From positions 1 to 64,000 of the forward strand of contig JAFLCU010000008.1 of NCBI GenBank assembly GCA_017303355.1: a DNA stretch of 64,000 bases, given 5' to 3'. Both the position numbers and the translations under genes were made by a program. Below the pieces are notes generated by a model, which did no database searches, had not been told where the DNA came from, and was given only the letters and a program-made list of their open reading frames with translations. Of this stretch, positions 25,198 through 33,943 are shown one piece after another. How positions within the stretch are numbered: the stretch's first letter is position 1; every line of letters starts with the position of its first letter. This stretch comes from Caulobacterales bacterium (GTDB lineage: Bacteria > Pseudomonadota > Alphaproteobacteria > Caulobacterales > Aquidulcibacteraceae).

Positions 25198-26127
25198 TTA
25201 TTGCACCAGCGTATCGTGATACTTGCGCCCCGCGCGCGCCAGCAACAGCGCGCTTTCGATCGCCGCGCGCGCGCGATCGGGCCGCTCCATCGGCAGCATA
25301 TGCCCCGCGCCCTCCACCGTCGCCACGCGCGCATCCGGCTTGATCGCCGCGATCCGGTGCATGTTCGCTTCGGTGATGGTCGAGCCCCGTTCGGCGCGCA
25401 GCAGCACCAGCGGATCGGTGACGCGGCGGAGCGCGCTCCACGGATCGTGGCGTTGCGCGCAATAGGTCGCCGCTTCGAACTCAGGATGGCATGCAAGCTT
25501 GAAGCCGCCCGCGCCGTCCTCGCTCAAACCATCGGCGACATAATCCTCGATCACCTCACGCGGAAATGTCTTGAAGACGCCGCGCCCGGTGAAACCCTCC
25601 ACCGCGCTGGCGCGATCGGCAAATTCCGCGCGGCGCTTCGCGGCGCCCTTCGCCATGCCCATCGTGTAGCGTTGGATCAGCGGCCCAAGCGGCAGGTTCG
25701 ACATCGCATACGCGGCCGTCGGCAAGATCACCGGCTCCAGCAGCGCAAGCCCCGCGACCAGATCCGTGCGCTGGCCCGCCGTCAGCAGGCTCACGGTCGC
25801 GCCCATCGAATGGCCAGCGAGCGTCACCGGCGAAGAGAAATGCTCCAGCACCGCGATCAGATCATCGCGGTGGCGCCGCCACGACGTGTAGCCAAACGTT
25901 CTCGCGGGCAAGGTGGTGCGCCCATGCCCGCGCGCATCCAGCGCCACGACGTAGAATTTCTCGCCCAGCGGTGCGAGCAGCGTGCGATAGGTGCGCGCGT
26001 TAAAGCCGGTCGCGTGCATGAACACGATGTCCGGCGTGGGCTTTTCGGCGCCGAACGCCAGCCCCGCCATCTGCCCGCCCGGCACATCGAAGCTGACGCG
26101 GCGAAAATCTGTTTCAGTCTCAGTCAC
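25198..26127 (-). CDS. Alpha/beta hydrolase
   Basis: The 309-residue protein has the alpha/beta-hydrolase order: oxyanion HATGFNARTYR, strand VVALDARGHGRTTLP, nucleophile elbow GHSMGATVS, acid region around LVLLRAERGSTI and the catalytic His in GAGHMLPMERP. No signal peptide is visible, so it is cytosolic. Esters, epoxides or lactones are possible substrates; the sequence does not decide. Its stop abuts the thioesterase stop on the other strand, leaving no terminator between the convergent genes. Confidence 0.9.
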   Translation of the reverse strand: MTETETDFRRVSFDVPGGQMAGLAFGAEKPTPDIVFMHATGFNARTYRTLLAPLGEKFYVVALDARGHGRTTLPARTFGYTSWRRHRDDLIAVLEHFSSPVTLAGHSMGATVSLLTAGQRTDLVAGLALLEPVILPTAAYAMSNLPLGPLIQRYTMGMAKGAAKRRAEFADRASAVEGFTGRGVFKTFPREVIEDYVADGLSEDGAGGFKLACHPEFEAATYCAQRHDPWSALRRVTDPLVLLRAERGSTITEANMHRIAAIKPDARVATVEGAGHMLPMERPDRARAAIESALLLARAGRKYHDTLVQ

Positions 26128-26187
26128 GCGCGGGACCTTGGCGAAGGCCGCGTGCGCGTCAAGAGCGCGACCGCGCGGCGCGAATGA

Positions 26188-26880
26188 TTAACCAAACACA
26201 CGGCGCAGAATGTCCGTCGTGCGCCGCCCCGGATCGCGACGGATCGCGCGCTCTTCCTCGGCGATGAAGAAGAAGCAGCCTTCAAGCGCTTTCGTGGTCG
26301 AGAAATTGATCACCTCGGTGCGCAGCTCGCGCGTCATGCTGGCAAGCCCCACCTCGCGCAGCGCCGAGCGCATCAGCGTAAACGCGCCAGACGCCGTCAG
26401 CGCCTCCGTCATCGGCGGGCGCAGCAAGCTTGTCAGCCGCGTTTCCGTGCGCCCGCGCAGATAACGCGTCGCCGAATCTTGCGGCCCACGCACGATATCG
26501 ATCGCGTCGGCAATGGTGATCGTGCGTACGGCGTTGACGAAGAGCCCGCCCGCTTCCGGCATGGTGCGCTCGGCCGCGCGGTTTAAGCTCTCCTGCAACT
26601 CGTCCAGCGGCCGCGACATGCCGAAGCCCGCCAAAGTGCGCTGCGATTGGCCAAGCACGCCCGGCAACGGAATGCGCACGCGGCCGTCGTTCCAAAAGCC
26701 GTTGGGCTGGCCCAGCCGCGTCGTCGCGTTCATCGCCGCCAGCCCCAGCGCATCGCGAATGCCGCGCCCTGCGTCAGCCTGCGTCAGGCTGTCGAGCAAA
26801 GGCCGCTGCGCCAACGCGGGCGACGCCACGATCGCCGCAAGCGAACCAAGCAACACACGTCGAGCGAAATGATTCTGCAT
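26188..26880 (-). CDS. DUF4197 family exported protein
   Basis: The 230-residue product has a signal peptide to about residue 25 (IVASPALA-Q) and the DUF4197 domain: ADAGRGIRDALGLAAMNATTRLG, FWNDGRVRIPLPGVL, RAAERTMPEAGGLFVNAVRTITIADAIDIVRG, ATRYLRGRTETRLTSLLRPPM and a C-terminal GCFFFIAEEERAIRRDPGRRTTDILRRVFG. The family is widespread in proteobacterial envelopes; its function is unknown. It is 60 bases upstream on the minus strand of the hydrolase gene and may form an operon with it. Confidence 0.9.
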   Translation of the reverse strand: MQNHFARRVLLGSLAAIVASPALAQRPLLDSLTQADAGRGIRDALGLAAMNATTRLGQPNGFWNDGRVRIPLPGVLGQSQRTLAGFGMSRPLDELQESLNRAAERTMPEAGGLFVNAVRTITIADAIDIVRGPQDSATRYLRGRTETRLTSLLRPPMTEALTASGAFTLMRSALREVGLASMTRELRTEVINFSTTKALEGCFFFIAEEERAIRRDPGRRTTDILRRVFG

Positions 26881-26897
26881 TCGTCATTGTACCCCAC

Positions 26898-26994
26898 CGT
26901 CATCCCGGACGCGCGGAGCGCGATCCGGGACCTAGGGTCCCGTGCGCCTGTGGCCCTGGGTCCCGGCTCTCCCTACGGTCGGCCGGGATGACGG
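26898..26994. repeat. Dispersed palindromic repeat family A, copy 2
   Basis: Ends CCGTCATCCCGG and CCGGGATGACGG, inner arms GGACCTAGGG / CCCTGGGTCC. It uses CCCGG where copy 1 has TCCGG, defining a sub-type shared with copies 3 and 4. It lies in the divergent gap between DUF4197 and hemolysin III. Confidence 0.85.
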
Positions 26995-27067
26995 TGACAT
27001 ATTCAGTCAGCATTCGTGACCCAAGCGCTCCTGACAAACCGCGTCAAACCCGCCATTGTTTTGGCCG

Positions 27068-27730
27068 ATGACGCTCTCCGACCTCCTGCCCAAGCTCCAT
27101 TATCCGACCCGCCTGGAAAAGCTAGTCGATGGCTGGGTGCATGGCGTGGCGCTGATGCTCTTCACCTTCGCGGTGGGCGCGGCCCTCGGTCTCGCCATCT
27201 GGCAGGGCGGGCTTGGCATGGCGGCGGCGGTTTCGGTTTACGCCGTGTGCGTCATGACCATGATCGGCTGCTCGATGGCCTACAACATGGTTGAGCAACC
27301 GCAACGCAAAGCACTGCTGCGCCGCTTCGATCACGCCGCCATCTTTCTGATGATCGCCGGCACGTACACGCCCTTCACCACAATTCGCTTCGACGGCGCG
27401 TGGGCGATCTCGATGACGACGATCGTTTGGGCGCTGGCGCTGATCGGCGCGGCGGGCAAGCTCTTCCTGCCCGGCATCGGCAAGCGCATCTGGATCGCGT
27501 TTTACGTCGCCATGGGGTGGCTCGTGGTGGCCGCGCTTGGGCCGATGCTCGAAGGCGTGCCGCTCGCCGGCCTCATCCTGCTCGCCATCGGCGGCGCGCT
27601 CTACACGATCGGCATTCCCTTCTACGTCTGGGAAAAGCTTCCCTTCCGTCGCGCCATCTGGCACGGCTTCGTCATGGCCGCCGCCGGCGTGCACTATGCT
27701 GCGGTGCTGACGGGCGTTGTGTTCGCCTAA
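27068..27730 (+). CDS. Hemolysin III family (PAQR-like) membrane protein
   Basis: The 220-residue protein has about seven hydrophobic helices and family stretches: YPTRLEKLVDGWVHGVALMLF with the first conserved His, SMAYNMVEQPQRKALLRRFDHAAIFLMIAGTYTPFTT and GIPFYVWEKLPFRRAIWHGFVMAAAGVHYAAV with the C-terminal His cluster. PAQR-type proteins are thought to be metal-dependent lipid hydrolases. The name refers to a Bacillus hemolysin and does not imply toxicity here. The ATG at 27068 is used; a TTG 12 bases earlier is in frame. Confidence 0.93.
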   Translation: MTLSDLLPKLHYPTRLEKLVDGWVHGVALMLFTFAVGAALGLAIWQGGLGMAAAVSVYAVCVMTMIGCSMAYNMVEQPQRKALLRRFDHAAIFLMIAGTYTPFTTIRFDGAWAISMTTIVWALALIGAAGKLFLPGIGKRIWIAFYVAMGWLVVAALGPMLEGVPLAGLILLAIGGALYTIGIPFYVWEKLPFRRAIWHGFVMAAAGVHYAAVLTGVVFA

Positions 27731-27770
27731 TTCCGCGCGCTGCGTTAGCATCGCGCAACGGAGTTCACTC

Positions 27771-28232
27771 ATGCGTCTCGCCGCGACACTCGCCCTCTGC
27801 TGCACGCTTCTCGCCTGCGCCACAGCGCCCACGCCCGCGACTCCCGCGCCAAGCGGCTACGATCCGGCGCTCGCGCAACGCCTCGGCGCCGATGAGCGCG
27901 GCATGCGCCAATACGTGCTCGTCATCCTGAAAACGGGGCCCGCCACGAACCTCTCCGACGAAGAGCGCACACGCCTCTTCAACGGCCACATGGCCAATAT
28001 TGGCCGCCTCGCCGAAGAAGGCCGCCTCGTCGTCGCCGGCCCCCTCGGCGCCAACGAACGCCAATATCGCGGCATCTTCATTCTCACCGTGACCACAATC
28101 GAGGAAGCCGCCGCGCTCGTCGTCACCGATCCCGCGGTCGCGGCCGGCGTGTTCGCCTACGAAGCCTATCCCTGGTACGGCTCCGCCGCCCTGATGGAGC
28201 TTCCCGCCATCGACGCACGCCTGCAGCGTTAA
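27771..28232 (+). CDS. YciI-like domain lipoprotein
   Basis: The 153-residue product starts with a lipoprotein signal (TLLAC lipobox near residue 14). The mature part has a YCII-like ferredoxin fold: RQYVLVILKTGPATNLSDEERTRLFNGHMANIGRLAEEGRLVVAGPLGANERQYRGIFILTV, with the typical His, and then EAAALVVTDPAVAAGVFAYEAYPWYG. Most YciI proteins are cytosolic, so an exported, lipid-anchored version is uncommon. The ATG has GGAG upstream. Function is unknown. Confidence 0.85.
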   Translation: MRLAATLALCCTLLACATAPTPATPAPSGYDPALAQRLGADERGMRQYVLVILKTGPATNLSDEERTRLFNGHMANIGRLAEEGRLVVAGPLGANERQYRGIFILTVTTIEEAAALVVTDPAVAAGVFAYEAYPWYGSAALMELPAIDARLQR

Positions 28233-28242
28233 TTTTCACCAT

Positions 28243-28290
28243 CGTCATCCCGGCCGGAGCGAAGCGGAGAGCCGGGAGCCAGCCCTGACA
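28243..28290. repeat. Dispersed palindromic repeat family A, half copy 3
   Basis: CGTCATCCCGGCCGGAGCGA followed by AGAGCCGGGAGCCAG reproduces one end of the family, in the sub-type of copies 2 and 4. The second half is missing. Confidence 0.65.
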
Positions 28291-28774
28291 AAGCGCAGTG
28301 CGCCACTGTCATCCCTCTATCCATGCGCCAACACCGCTCCGCGCCTTGAAAATCAAGGCTCCGCGAAAAACTTATCCGCCCCCTGCTTGGGCCATCGTAC
28401 ACTTGCCCCATCACCGCGATCGGAGAGCAGTTGGATCCCTGTTCGCTTCAATGTCGCGGCGAAGCAATCGAGCGTGAAGCGTGAACGCTTCTCCGCCTGC
28501 CGTTAGGACTAAGGACGGCTATTCGACAAGCGAACGCACGGAGTTCGCCGAATATGCGGGGGCAGCGCGCAAGCAAGGATACGAGATGCAGGCAGAGCCG
28601 CTTCTCATGGTCGTGCTGGCGCGTAATGCGAACACGTTGAAGCCCGCGCGCGCCATAACGCGTGGGGAGACGCACCGGACGCATCGCGAACACGATGCTC
28701 CGCACGCGCGCGGCGATCCGACTCATCGGGTGTGAAAGAACGCCTGCAGCGGAGCCGCGGTTTCCAACGATTGC

Positions 28775-28847
28775 GGGGACGCGGGTTTCCGTGTCATGCG
28801 CGCCGAGCCAACGGCGCATTCTTCGCGACGCGCAATCCCGCGTCCCC
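28775..28847. repeat. Structured hairpin in the non-coding gap
   Basis: An outer stem GGGGACGCGGG / CCCGCGTCCCC (11 bp, perfect) encloses an inner stem GCGCCG / CGGCGC with an AGCCAA loop. The arrangement could fold as an RNA of about 73 bases. No T-run follows. It may be another intergenic repeat family. Confidence 0.6.
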
Positions 28848-28894
28848 GGCTCTCCGCTGCGTGGAAACGCAAGCGGCGCTTTGCGCTGCGCATC

Positions 28895-28950
28895 TGCCCC
28901 CGCGTGCGGGGGAAGTGGATCGCGGCGCGGCCGCGAGACGTTGGGGGCGG
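28895..28950. repeat. Dispersed palindromic repeat family B, half copy
   Basis: TGCCCCCGCGTGCGGGGGAA, then GTGGATCGCG and a GCGAGACGTTGGGGGCG run, closely matches the left half of the copy at 49000-49112. Confidence 0.6.
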
Positions 28951-29017
28951 CGTGCCGCCACGTCAGCCGCGACACGCCGCGCACCCGTGCTAATCTGCCT
29001 CCAGGGAGCGAAACGTC

Positions 29018-29860
29018 ATGACGGAAACCACCTGCTTCAAGCTCGGTATCGAAAACAACATCGCCCACATCGTGCTCAATCGGCCCGAGGCGTTCAATTC
29101 CATGCCGCGCGCGTTCTGGAACGAATTGCCGGCGCTCGTGCATGATATCGACGACCACGCCAAGGCGCGCGTCATCGTCATCTCCTCCACCGGCAAGCAT
29201 TTCACCGCCGGCATGGATCTTTCCGTCTTCACCGATGGCGAAGGCGTGAACGCCAGCGGCGCCGACGAATACTCGCGCGCCGAAGCCTTCCGCCAATTCG
29301 TGCTGACGCTGCAGGGCAGCTTCTCCTGCCTCGACAATGCGCGCATGCCGGTGATCGCCGCGATCCAAGGCGGCTGCATCGGCGGCGGCGTCGATTTCGT
29401 CTCCGCCTGCGACATCCGCTACGCCACCGACGACGCCTTCTTCCAAATCCAAGAAATCAATATCGGCATGACCGCCGATGTCGGCACCTTCCCGCGCCTG
29501 TGCAAACTCATCCCCGAAGGCTGGGTGCGCGAACTCGCTTACGCTGGCCGGCGCCTACCCGCGCAACGCGCCAAGGAGATCGGCCTCGTCAACGAGACCT
29601 TCCCCACGCAGGAGGCCATGCTGGCGCATGTCATGGAGATCGCCGCCGAAATCGCCAGCAAGGCGCCGGTCGCGGTCGCCGGCTCCAAGCGCATGATCAA
29701 TTACGCGCGCGACCATTCCATCGCCGACGGCCTTGATTACATCGCCACCTGGCAAGCCGGCATGTTCGCCCCGCCGCACATGATGGAAGCCTTCGCCGCC
29801 AAGGCGCAGAAACGCACACCCAAGTTCGCCGACTTGGCCCCGCTGAAGAAGAAGATGTGA
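29018..29860 (+). CDS. Delta3,5-delta2,4-dienoyl-CoA isomerase-like crotonase
   Basis: The 280-residue crotonase-fold protein has the oxyanion-hole stretches GKHFTAGMDLSVF and GGCIGGGVDFVSACDIRYAT. In FFQIQEINIGMTADVGTFPRL it carries E146 and D154, spaced as the catalytic Glu and Asp of mammalian and bacterial dienoyl-CoA isomerase (ECH1 type), which shifts double bonds in polyunsaturated fatty acyl-CoA. A plain enoyl-CoA hydratase would not have that Asp. GGGAGCGAAAC precedes the ATG. It is not in an operon with the beta-oxidation block at 46.7-53.5 kb but probably feeds that pathway. Confidence 0.88.
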   Translation: MTETTCFKLGIENNIAHIVLNRPEAFNSMPRAFWNELPALVHDIDDHAKARVIVISSTGKHFTAGMDLSVFTDGEGVNASGADEYSRAEAFRQFVLTLQGSFSCLDNARMPVIAAIQGGCIGGGVDFVSACDIRYATDDAFFQIQEINIGMTADVGTFPRLCKLIPEGWVRELAYAGRRLPAQRAKEIGLVNETFPTQEAMLAHVMEIAAEIASKAPVAVAGSKRMINYARDHSIADGLDYIATWQAGMFAPPHMMEAFAAKAQKRTPKFADLAPLKKKM

Positions 29861-29886
29861 TTTAGGGCGCTTATGCTTTAAGCGCC

Positions 29887-29988
29887 CGTCATTCCGGACG
29901 CGCGGAGCGCGATCCGGGACCCAGGGGCCAACGCACCGCGCTTTGAAGCCCTGGGTCCCGGCTCTCCCTTCGGTCGGCCGGGATGACG
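29887..29988. repeat. Dispersed palindromic repeat family A, copy 4
   Basis: Ends CGTCATTCCGG and GCCGGGATGACGG, inner arms GGGACCCAGGGGC / GCCCTGGGTCCCGG. Its left end has the TCCGG form and its right end the CCGGG form, so it is a mosaic of the two sub-types. Confidence 0.85.
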
Positions 29989-30010
29989 GTAGTTCTGAAA
30001 GAGTGGCGCT

Positions 30011-30535
30011 ATGGACGTTCGATTTATTCCCCCGGGTCGCAATCCGCCGCATGAGGTGAATGCGTTCATCGAAATCCCGCAAGGCGGCCTGCCTGTAAAG
30101 TATGAGTTGGACCAGCGCTCCGGCGCGCTTTTCGTCGATCGCTTCCTGCACACGTCCATGCTGTATCCGAGCAATTACGGCTTCATCCCGAACACGCTCG
30201 GCGATGACGGCGACCCGATCGACATCTTGGTCGTCACGCCGATGCCGGTCGTCGCCGGCGCCGTGATCCGCGCGCGCCCCGTTGGCGTGCTGCTGATGAG
30301 CGACGAAAAAGGCGAAGACGAAAAAATTCTCGCCGTCCCCGTCGACGCGCTGAACCCGTTTTACGCCGACGTGAAAACCTATCAGGATCTGCCGCCGCTG
30401 CTCGTCGCGCAGATCGCGCACTTCTTTACCCACTACAAAGATCTTGAACCCGGCAAAACCGCCAGCGTCGGCGAATGGGCCTCGGTCGAAGTTGCGCACC
30501 AACGCATCATGGCCGCGGTGGAGCGCGCAAAGTGA
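30011..30535 (+). CDS. ppa: Inorganic pyrophosphatase, family I
   Basis: The enzyme hydrolyses pyrophosphate from biosynthesis. The 174-residue length is normal for bacterial family I. Motifs include VNAFIEIPQGGLPVKYELD with the active-site Lys, YPSNYGFIPNTLGDDGDPIDILV with the metal-binding Asp cluster (D-x-D-x4-D) and IAHFFTHYKDLEPGK. The start is the ATG at 30011 with AAGAGTGG upstream. The stop overlaps the GTG of a small gene by four bases. Confidence 0.97.
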   Translation: MDVRFIPPGRNPPHEVNAFIEIPQGGLPVKYELDQRSGALFVDRFLHTSMLYPSNYGFIPNTLGDDGDPIDILVVTPMPVVAGAVIRARPVGVLLMSDEKGEDEKILAVPVDALNPFYADVKTYQDLPPLLVAQIAHFFTHYKDLEPGKTASVGEWASVEVAHQRIMAAVERAK

Positions 30536-30771
30536 GCAAGGACGCGGCAGCCGCGCAGCTGGTCGCGGCGCTGAACGAAGCCGCACTGCGCGAAGCGCCC
30601 AGCGCGGATTTGGTTTCGGTTGAGCTCAACTTCCTCAGCGCCGAAGCCGTCGCCCGCGTCGACGCCCGCACCGAACGGCGCACGCGCACGCTCGCCTTCC
30701 TGGTCGTGGACGCGTTCGATCGAGCCGGCGCGCGCGTCGCCAGCGGCTCAAGCGTGCATAAAATCGCTTAA
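30532..30771 (+). CDS. Short hotdog-like protein, translationally coupled to ppa
   Basis: The 79-residue product begins at a GTG that overlaps the ppa stop (GTGA). The segment SVELNFLSAEAVARVDARTERRTRTLAFLVVDAFDRAGARVASGSSVHKIA has the pattern of the last strands of a PaaI-type thioesterase: VxxxxNFL, R-T-TLAF-VVDA and V-A-GS. The usual N-terminal helix with the catalytic Asp or Asn is missing or reduced to QLVAALNEAAL. It may be a mini-hotdog with no catalysis, or the remnant of a longer gene. The end touches the convergent lipoprotein gene. Confidence 0.6.
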   Translation: MSKDAAAAQLVAALNEAALREAPSADLVSVELNFLSAEAVARVDARTERRTRTLAFLVVDAFDRAGARVASGSSVHKIA

Positions 30772-31376
30772 AGCGTGCGCGGCGCGATCCAGCGCATTTC
30801 GGCCAGCGTTGCATCGTGCAGCACGTCCGGATCGATCGCGTCGAACGGATCGGACGGGCCGTCATAGCCGTCAGGCAACCTGTAAACGCGCCAGAAATTA
30901 CCATCTTCAGCGGTGGAGCACGCAAAGCCCGCCGCACCTTCCACGAATTCTGACGCGCAGAATTCTACTTGCTCCGGCGGCGCCACGGCGAAGCGCGTTT
31001 GGCCGACAATGTCTTGCGTGGGGCCGCGCGCCAGCGGCGATGTCGTCACAATCGAATGCACGTAAGCGCGATCCGCTGTCGGATTGACGCGGAAGACTTC
31101 GCCCGCGTCGGTCGAGAGCGTGATCGCCGTGAACGGACTGCCTTCGATCTGATCTTCAACCGAGGCCACGGCAAAATTCGGCGCCGCCGCGCGCAGCGCT
31201 TCAACGCTCATCGGTATGGCCGCACTTACGCCGCCCGCGCCGTTGGGCCCAATATTGAGATTGGCGATGGGGGCGGCGATCGCCGTCGGCTCCGCCGGCT
31301 CGCTCTGTTGCGGTTGCCCGCACGCGGCGAGCACAAGACCCGCCACAGCTAAACAAGCAAGGATGCTACGCTTCAT
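30768..31376 (-). CDS. DUF1131-like lipoprotein
   Basis: The 202-residue product has a lipoprotein signal (LVLAAC lipobox near residue 17) and a 180-residue mature part: IGPNGAGGVSAAIPMSVEALRAAAPNFAVASVEDQIEGSPFTAITL, then strands with two Cys pairs (EFCASEF and GFACSTAEDG). The start with a Gly-rich strand and EGSPF-like turn resemble the DUF1131 family, which includes an E. coli envelope-stress lipoprotein. The resemblance is moderate. The gene is 19 bases downstream of the thiolase gene on the same strand, so the two may be co-transcribed. Confidence 0.72.
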   Translation of the reverse strand: MKRSILACLAVAGLVLAACGQPQQSEPAEPTAIAAPIANLNIGPNGAGGVSAAIPMSVEALRAAAPNFAVASVEDQIEGSPFTAITLSTDAGEVFRVNPTADRAYVHSIVTTSPLARGPTQDIVGQTRFAVAPPEQVEFCASEFVEGAAGFACSTAEDGNFWRVYRLPDGYDGPSDPFDAIDPDVLHDATLAEMRWIAPRTL

Positions 31377-31395
31377 GCCGCCCCTCTCGCGCCGT

Positions 31396-32586
31396 TCAGT
31401 TGAACACTTCGAACAAGCCCGCGGCGCCCATGCCGCCGCCGATGCACATCGTGACGACAGCGTGCTTGGCCTTGCGGCGCCGGCCTTCGAGCAGCACGTG
31501 ACCAACAAGCCGCGCCCCCGTCATGCCGAACGGGTGGCCGATGGCGATCGAGCCGCCATTGACGTTGTACTTTTCCGGATCGATGCCGAGCCGGTCGCGC
31601 GAATAGAGGCATTGCGAGGCGAACGCTTCGTTGAGCTCCCAAAGGTCGATGTCATCGACCTTGAGGCCTTGGCGCTCGAGCAGACGCGGCACGGCGAACA
31701 CCGGGCCGATGCCCATTTCGTCCGGCTCGCAGCCCGCGACGGCGAAGCCCTTGAACAGACCGAGCGGCTCAAGCCCGCGCTTTTCGGCTTCCTTTTCGTC
31801 CATCAGCACGACAGCCGCCGCGCCATCGGAAAGTTGGCTCGCATTGCCGGCGGTGACGAAATTGCCCGGGCCGCGCACTGGCTGCAGCGAGGCCAAGCCT
31901 TCGAGCGTGGTATCGGCGCGATTGCACTCGTCCTTCGTGACCGTGTAATCGACGAAGCTCTCTTCCTTCGTCTCCTTGTTGACCACTTTCATCTTCGTCG
32001 CCATCGGCACGATTTCATCGTTGAAAAGCCCCGCAGCCTGCGCCGCGGCGATGCGCTGTTGCGAGCGCAGCGAATATTCGTCCTGATAATCGCGCGCCAC
32101 GTTGTAGCGCTTGGCGACGATGTCGGCGGTCTCGATCATCGCCATCCAAAGCTCGGGCTTTGTCTTCATCAGCTCTTCTTCGGTGACGCGATAGCGGTTC
32201 GCGTGACCGCTCATCTGCACCAGCGAGATCGATTCAACGCCCCCGCCCACGGCGGCCTTGGCGCCTTCGTTCATGATGTAGTGCGAGGCTTGCGCGATCG
32301 CTTGCAGGCCCGACGAACAGAAGCGGTTTACCGTCGTGCCAGAGCTCGTCACAGGCAGGCCGGCGCGAATGAGCGAGAGGCGCGCGATGTTCGTGCCCGT
32401 GGCGCCTTCCGGCGCGCCGCAGCCGATCACAACGTCTTCGATCTCGGCCGGATCAAGCTTGGAGCGCGCCACCGCGTGCTTGATGGCGTGGCCGGTCATG
32501 GTCGCGCCGTGCGTATCGTTGAAGCCGCCTCGACCGGACTTGGCGAGGCCCGTACGAGCATAAGAAACGATAACAGCGCGGCCCAT
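31396..32586 (-). CDS. Thiolase (acetyl-CoA acyltransferase)
   Basis: The 396-residue enzyme has the nucleophile Cys in [15 protein letters not shown], the active-site His in [16 protein letters not shown] and the second Cys in [15 protein letters not shown]. It makes or cleaves beta-ketoacyl-CoA. Compared with the second thiolase at 49118, it has a distinct N-terminus ([28 protein letters not shown]), as in trifunctional-type or FadI-like enzymes, so the two are not recent duplicates. The ATG at 32586 is preferred to one 30 bases upstream. It is separate from the main beta-oxidation cluster. Confidence 0.93.
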   Translation of the reverse strand: MGRAVIVSYARTGLAKSGRGGFNDTHGATMTGHAIKHAVARSKLDPAEIEDVVIGCGAPEGATGTNIARLSLIRAGLPVTSSGTTVNRFCSSGLQAIAQASHYIMNEGAKAAVGGGVESISLVQMSGHANRYRVTEEELMKTKPELWMAMIETADIVAKRYNVARDYQDEYSLRSQQRIAAAQAAGLFNDEIVPMATKMKVVNKETKEESFVDYTVTKDECNRADTTLEGLASLQPVRGPGNFVTAGNASQLSDGAAAVVLMDEKEAEKRGLEPLGLFKGFAVAGCEPDEMGIGPVFAVPRLLERQGLKVDDIDLWELNEAFASQCLYSRDRLGIDPEKYNVNGGSIAIGHPFGMTGARLVGHVLLEGRRRKAKHAVVTMCIGGGMGAAGLFEVFN

Positions 32587-32679
32587 TGGCAGTCTCCCTA
32601 CAGAATTCGCGCGCACCCTAGACGCGCCTTCGCGTATGCGAAAGAGCCGCCGCCGCGTGAGACTGACGCGCTTTTCAGA

Positions 32680-33819
32680 TCAGGAGATGGCCTGATTGTT
32701 GACCAAACCGCCGCCGGGCGGGCCATCGTCGCCGCTATTGGACGATGTGGGCGCGGCGACCGTGCTCGTCGCCGGCGCGCCGCCTTGGGTGAAGATACCG
32801 CGCCCGCGATCCTGTATCCATTTGGCGATATCTTCCGAGAGCACGCCCGCGACAATGCCCACCAGAGAGACCGTGAAGGGATTGAGCGTCGCCGATGTCG
32901 TCGCCTGCTGCACGCCGGAGCTGATCGAGAAGCCCGCGATCGCCGCATTCGCCAACACATAGAAAGCGAGCGCCGCGCACATGCCGAAGATCAAGCGCAC
33001 GACGATTTCGGCCATCGTCACCGGCGCGGGCCGGTTGAGATAGGCCGGGAAGAGATAAAGCAACGAGCCAAGCGCGCCCATCAGCAGCACCAGCACCGTC
33101 GAGAGCAACGCCGGGTGGCCTTGCGCGAGGAACGCGCTCACGCCCAGCGGGCTCATCGACGCCAGAGCATGCGCTTCGCCGCGCACGCGCGTGTAATGCT
33201 CGTAATCGGGCACCACCGTTTGCTGCAGAGCAAAGATGCGGCGATTGGCTTCCGCCACTTGGCCCGCCACCAAACGCTGACGCGCCACCAGCGCCGCGCG
33301 CTCGGCCGAGCGATCGTCGAGCGCCTCTTCCTGCGCGGCGAGTTGCTGAACTTGCGTGCGCAATTGCGCGACGCCCTGCTGATCAGCCGGAGGAAGGCCT
33401 GGGCGCGCCGCCAGCGTGTTGATGCGTTGCGAAAGCCCCTGCGCGCTCATGTCGGCGGCAGCGCTCTCGGCTGTCGCCACGTTAGCGCGCGTTTCGATTT
33501 CGGCGATGGCGCCGACCATGGCGGCGCGCGCATCGTTCGCCGTTGCTTCGGCATTTTGCGCTTCGGTGTCGAGCGCGGTGATCTGCTGTTCAACGTCGAG
33601 CTGCTCGCCGCGCGGGCCGGCGGACTCGGTTTCAATCTGCACGACCTGGCGATCGACCTCATCAAGCTGCGCAAACGAGATCAGGCCATTCGTCGACGGC
33701 GATATCTGCGCGACGCCGTACTGGAAATCACGCGAACTGAAGACGAGCGCGCTGAAGCCGAGCACCGCCACCATCGCCACCGCCAGAACGACGCCCACGG
33801 AAAATTTGTACAACGTCAT
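32680..33819 (-). CDS. Coiled-coil membrane protein of unknown function
   Basis: The 379-residue protein has an N-terminal membrane helix (about residues 8-28), a long periplasmic coiled coil to about 200 (EQITALDTEAQNAEATANDARAAM, LRTQVQQLAAQEEALDDRSAERAALVARQRL), then three hydrophobic helices (STVLVLLMGALGSLLYLFPAYL, LIFGMCAALAFYVLANAAIAGF, PFTVSLVGIVAGVLSEDIAKWI) and a Ser/Gly-rich tail. The ATG at 33819 has GGGGTGG upstream. I recognise no family; the topology suggests an envelope sensor or scaffold. Confidence 0.8.
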   Translation of the reverse strand: MTLYKFSVGVVLAVAMVAVLGFSALVFSSRDFQYGVAQISPSTNGLISFAQLDEVDRQVVQIETESAGPRGEQLDVEQQITALDTEAQNAEATANDARAAMVGAIAEIETRANVATAESAAADMSAQGLSQRINTLAARPGLPPADQQGVAQLRTQVQQLAAQEEALDDRSAERAALVARQRLVAGQVAEANRRIFALQQTVVPDYEHYTRVRGEAHALASMSPLGVSAFLAQGHPALLSTVLVLLMGALGSLLYLFPAYLNRPAPVTMAEIVVRLIFGMCAALAFYVLANAAIAGFSISSGVQQATTSATLNPFTVSLVGIVAGVLSEDIAKWIQDRGRGIFTQGGAPATSTVAAPTSSNSGDDGPPGGGLVNNQAIS

Positions 33820-33943
33820 GGCCGACCACCCCTCGACTACGCGGGCGCCGTCCCCGCACGCCTGCCGGCGTTTTGTAGCGCAGTCTGCGCCCGGCGCCCG
33901 CGCTTTTTTAACCATGTTCGCGCCCCGCCTTACGGTGACGTAA

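Larger units (their letters stand above)
28233..29017. other. Long non-coding, repeat-rich gap
   Basis: Nearly 800 bases without a convincing gene. It holds a half copy of repeat family A (28243-28290), a CCTTGA-AAA-TCAAGG palindrome near 28347, an 11-bp outer-stem hairpin at 28775-28847 and a half copy of repeat family B (28895-28950). Short frames exist (for example 28481-28735 on the plus strand), but they have no ribosome binding site, no domain and a composition typical of out-of-frame sequence. Confidence 0.7.

Noticed and set aside
28481..28735. An 84-codon frame in the repeat-rich gap
   Set aside because: No ribosome binding site, no family, and it runs into structured repeat sequence.
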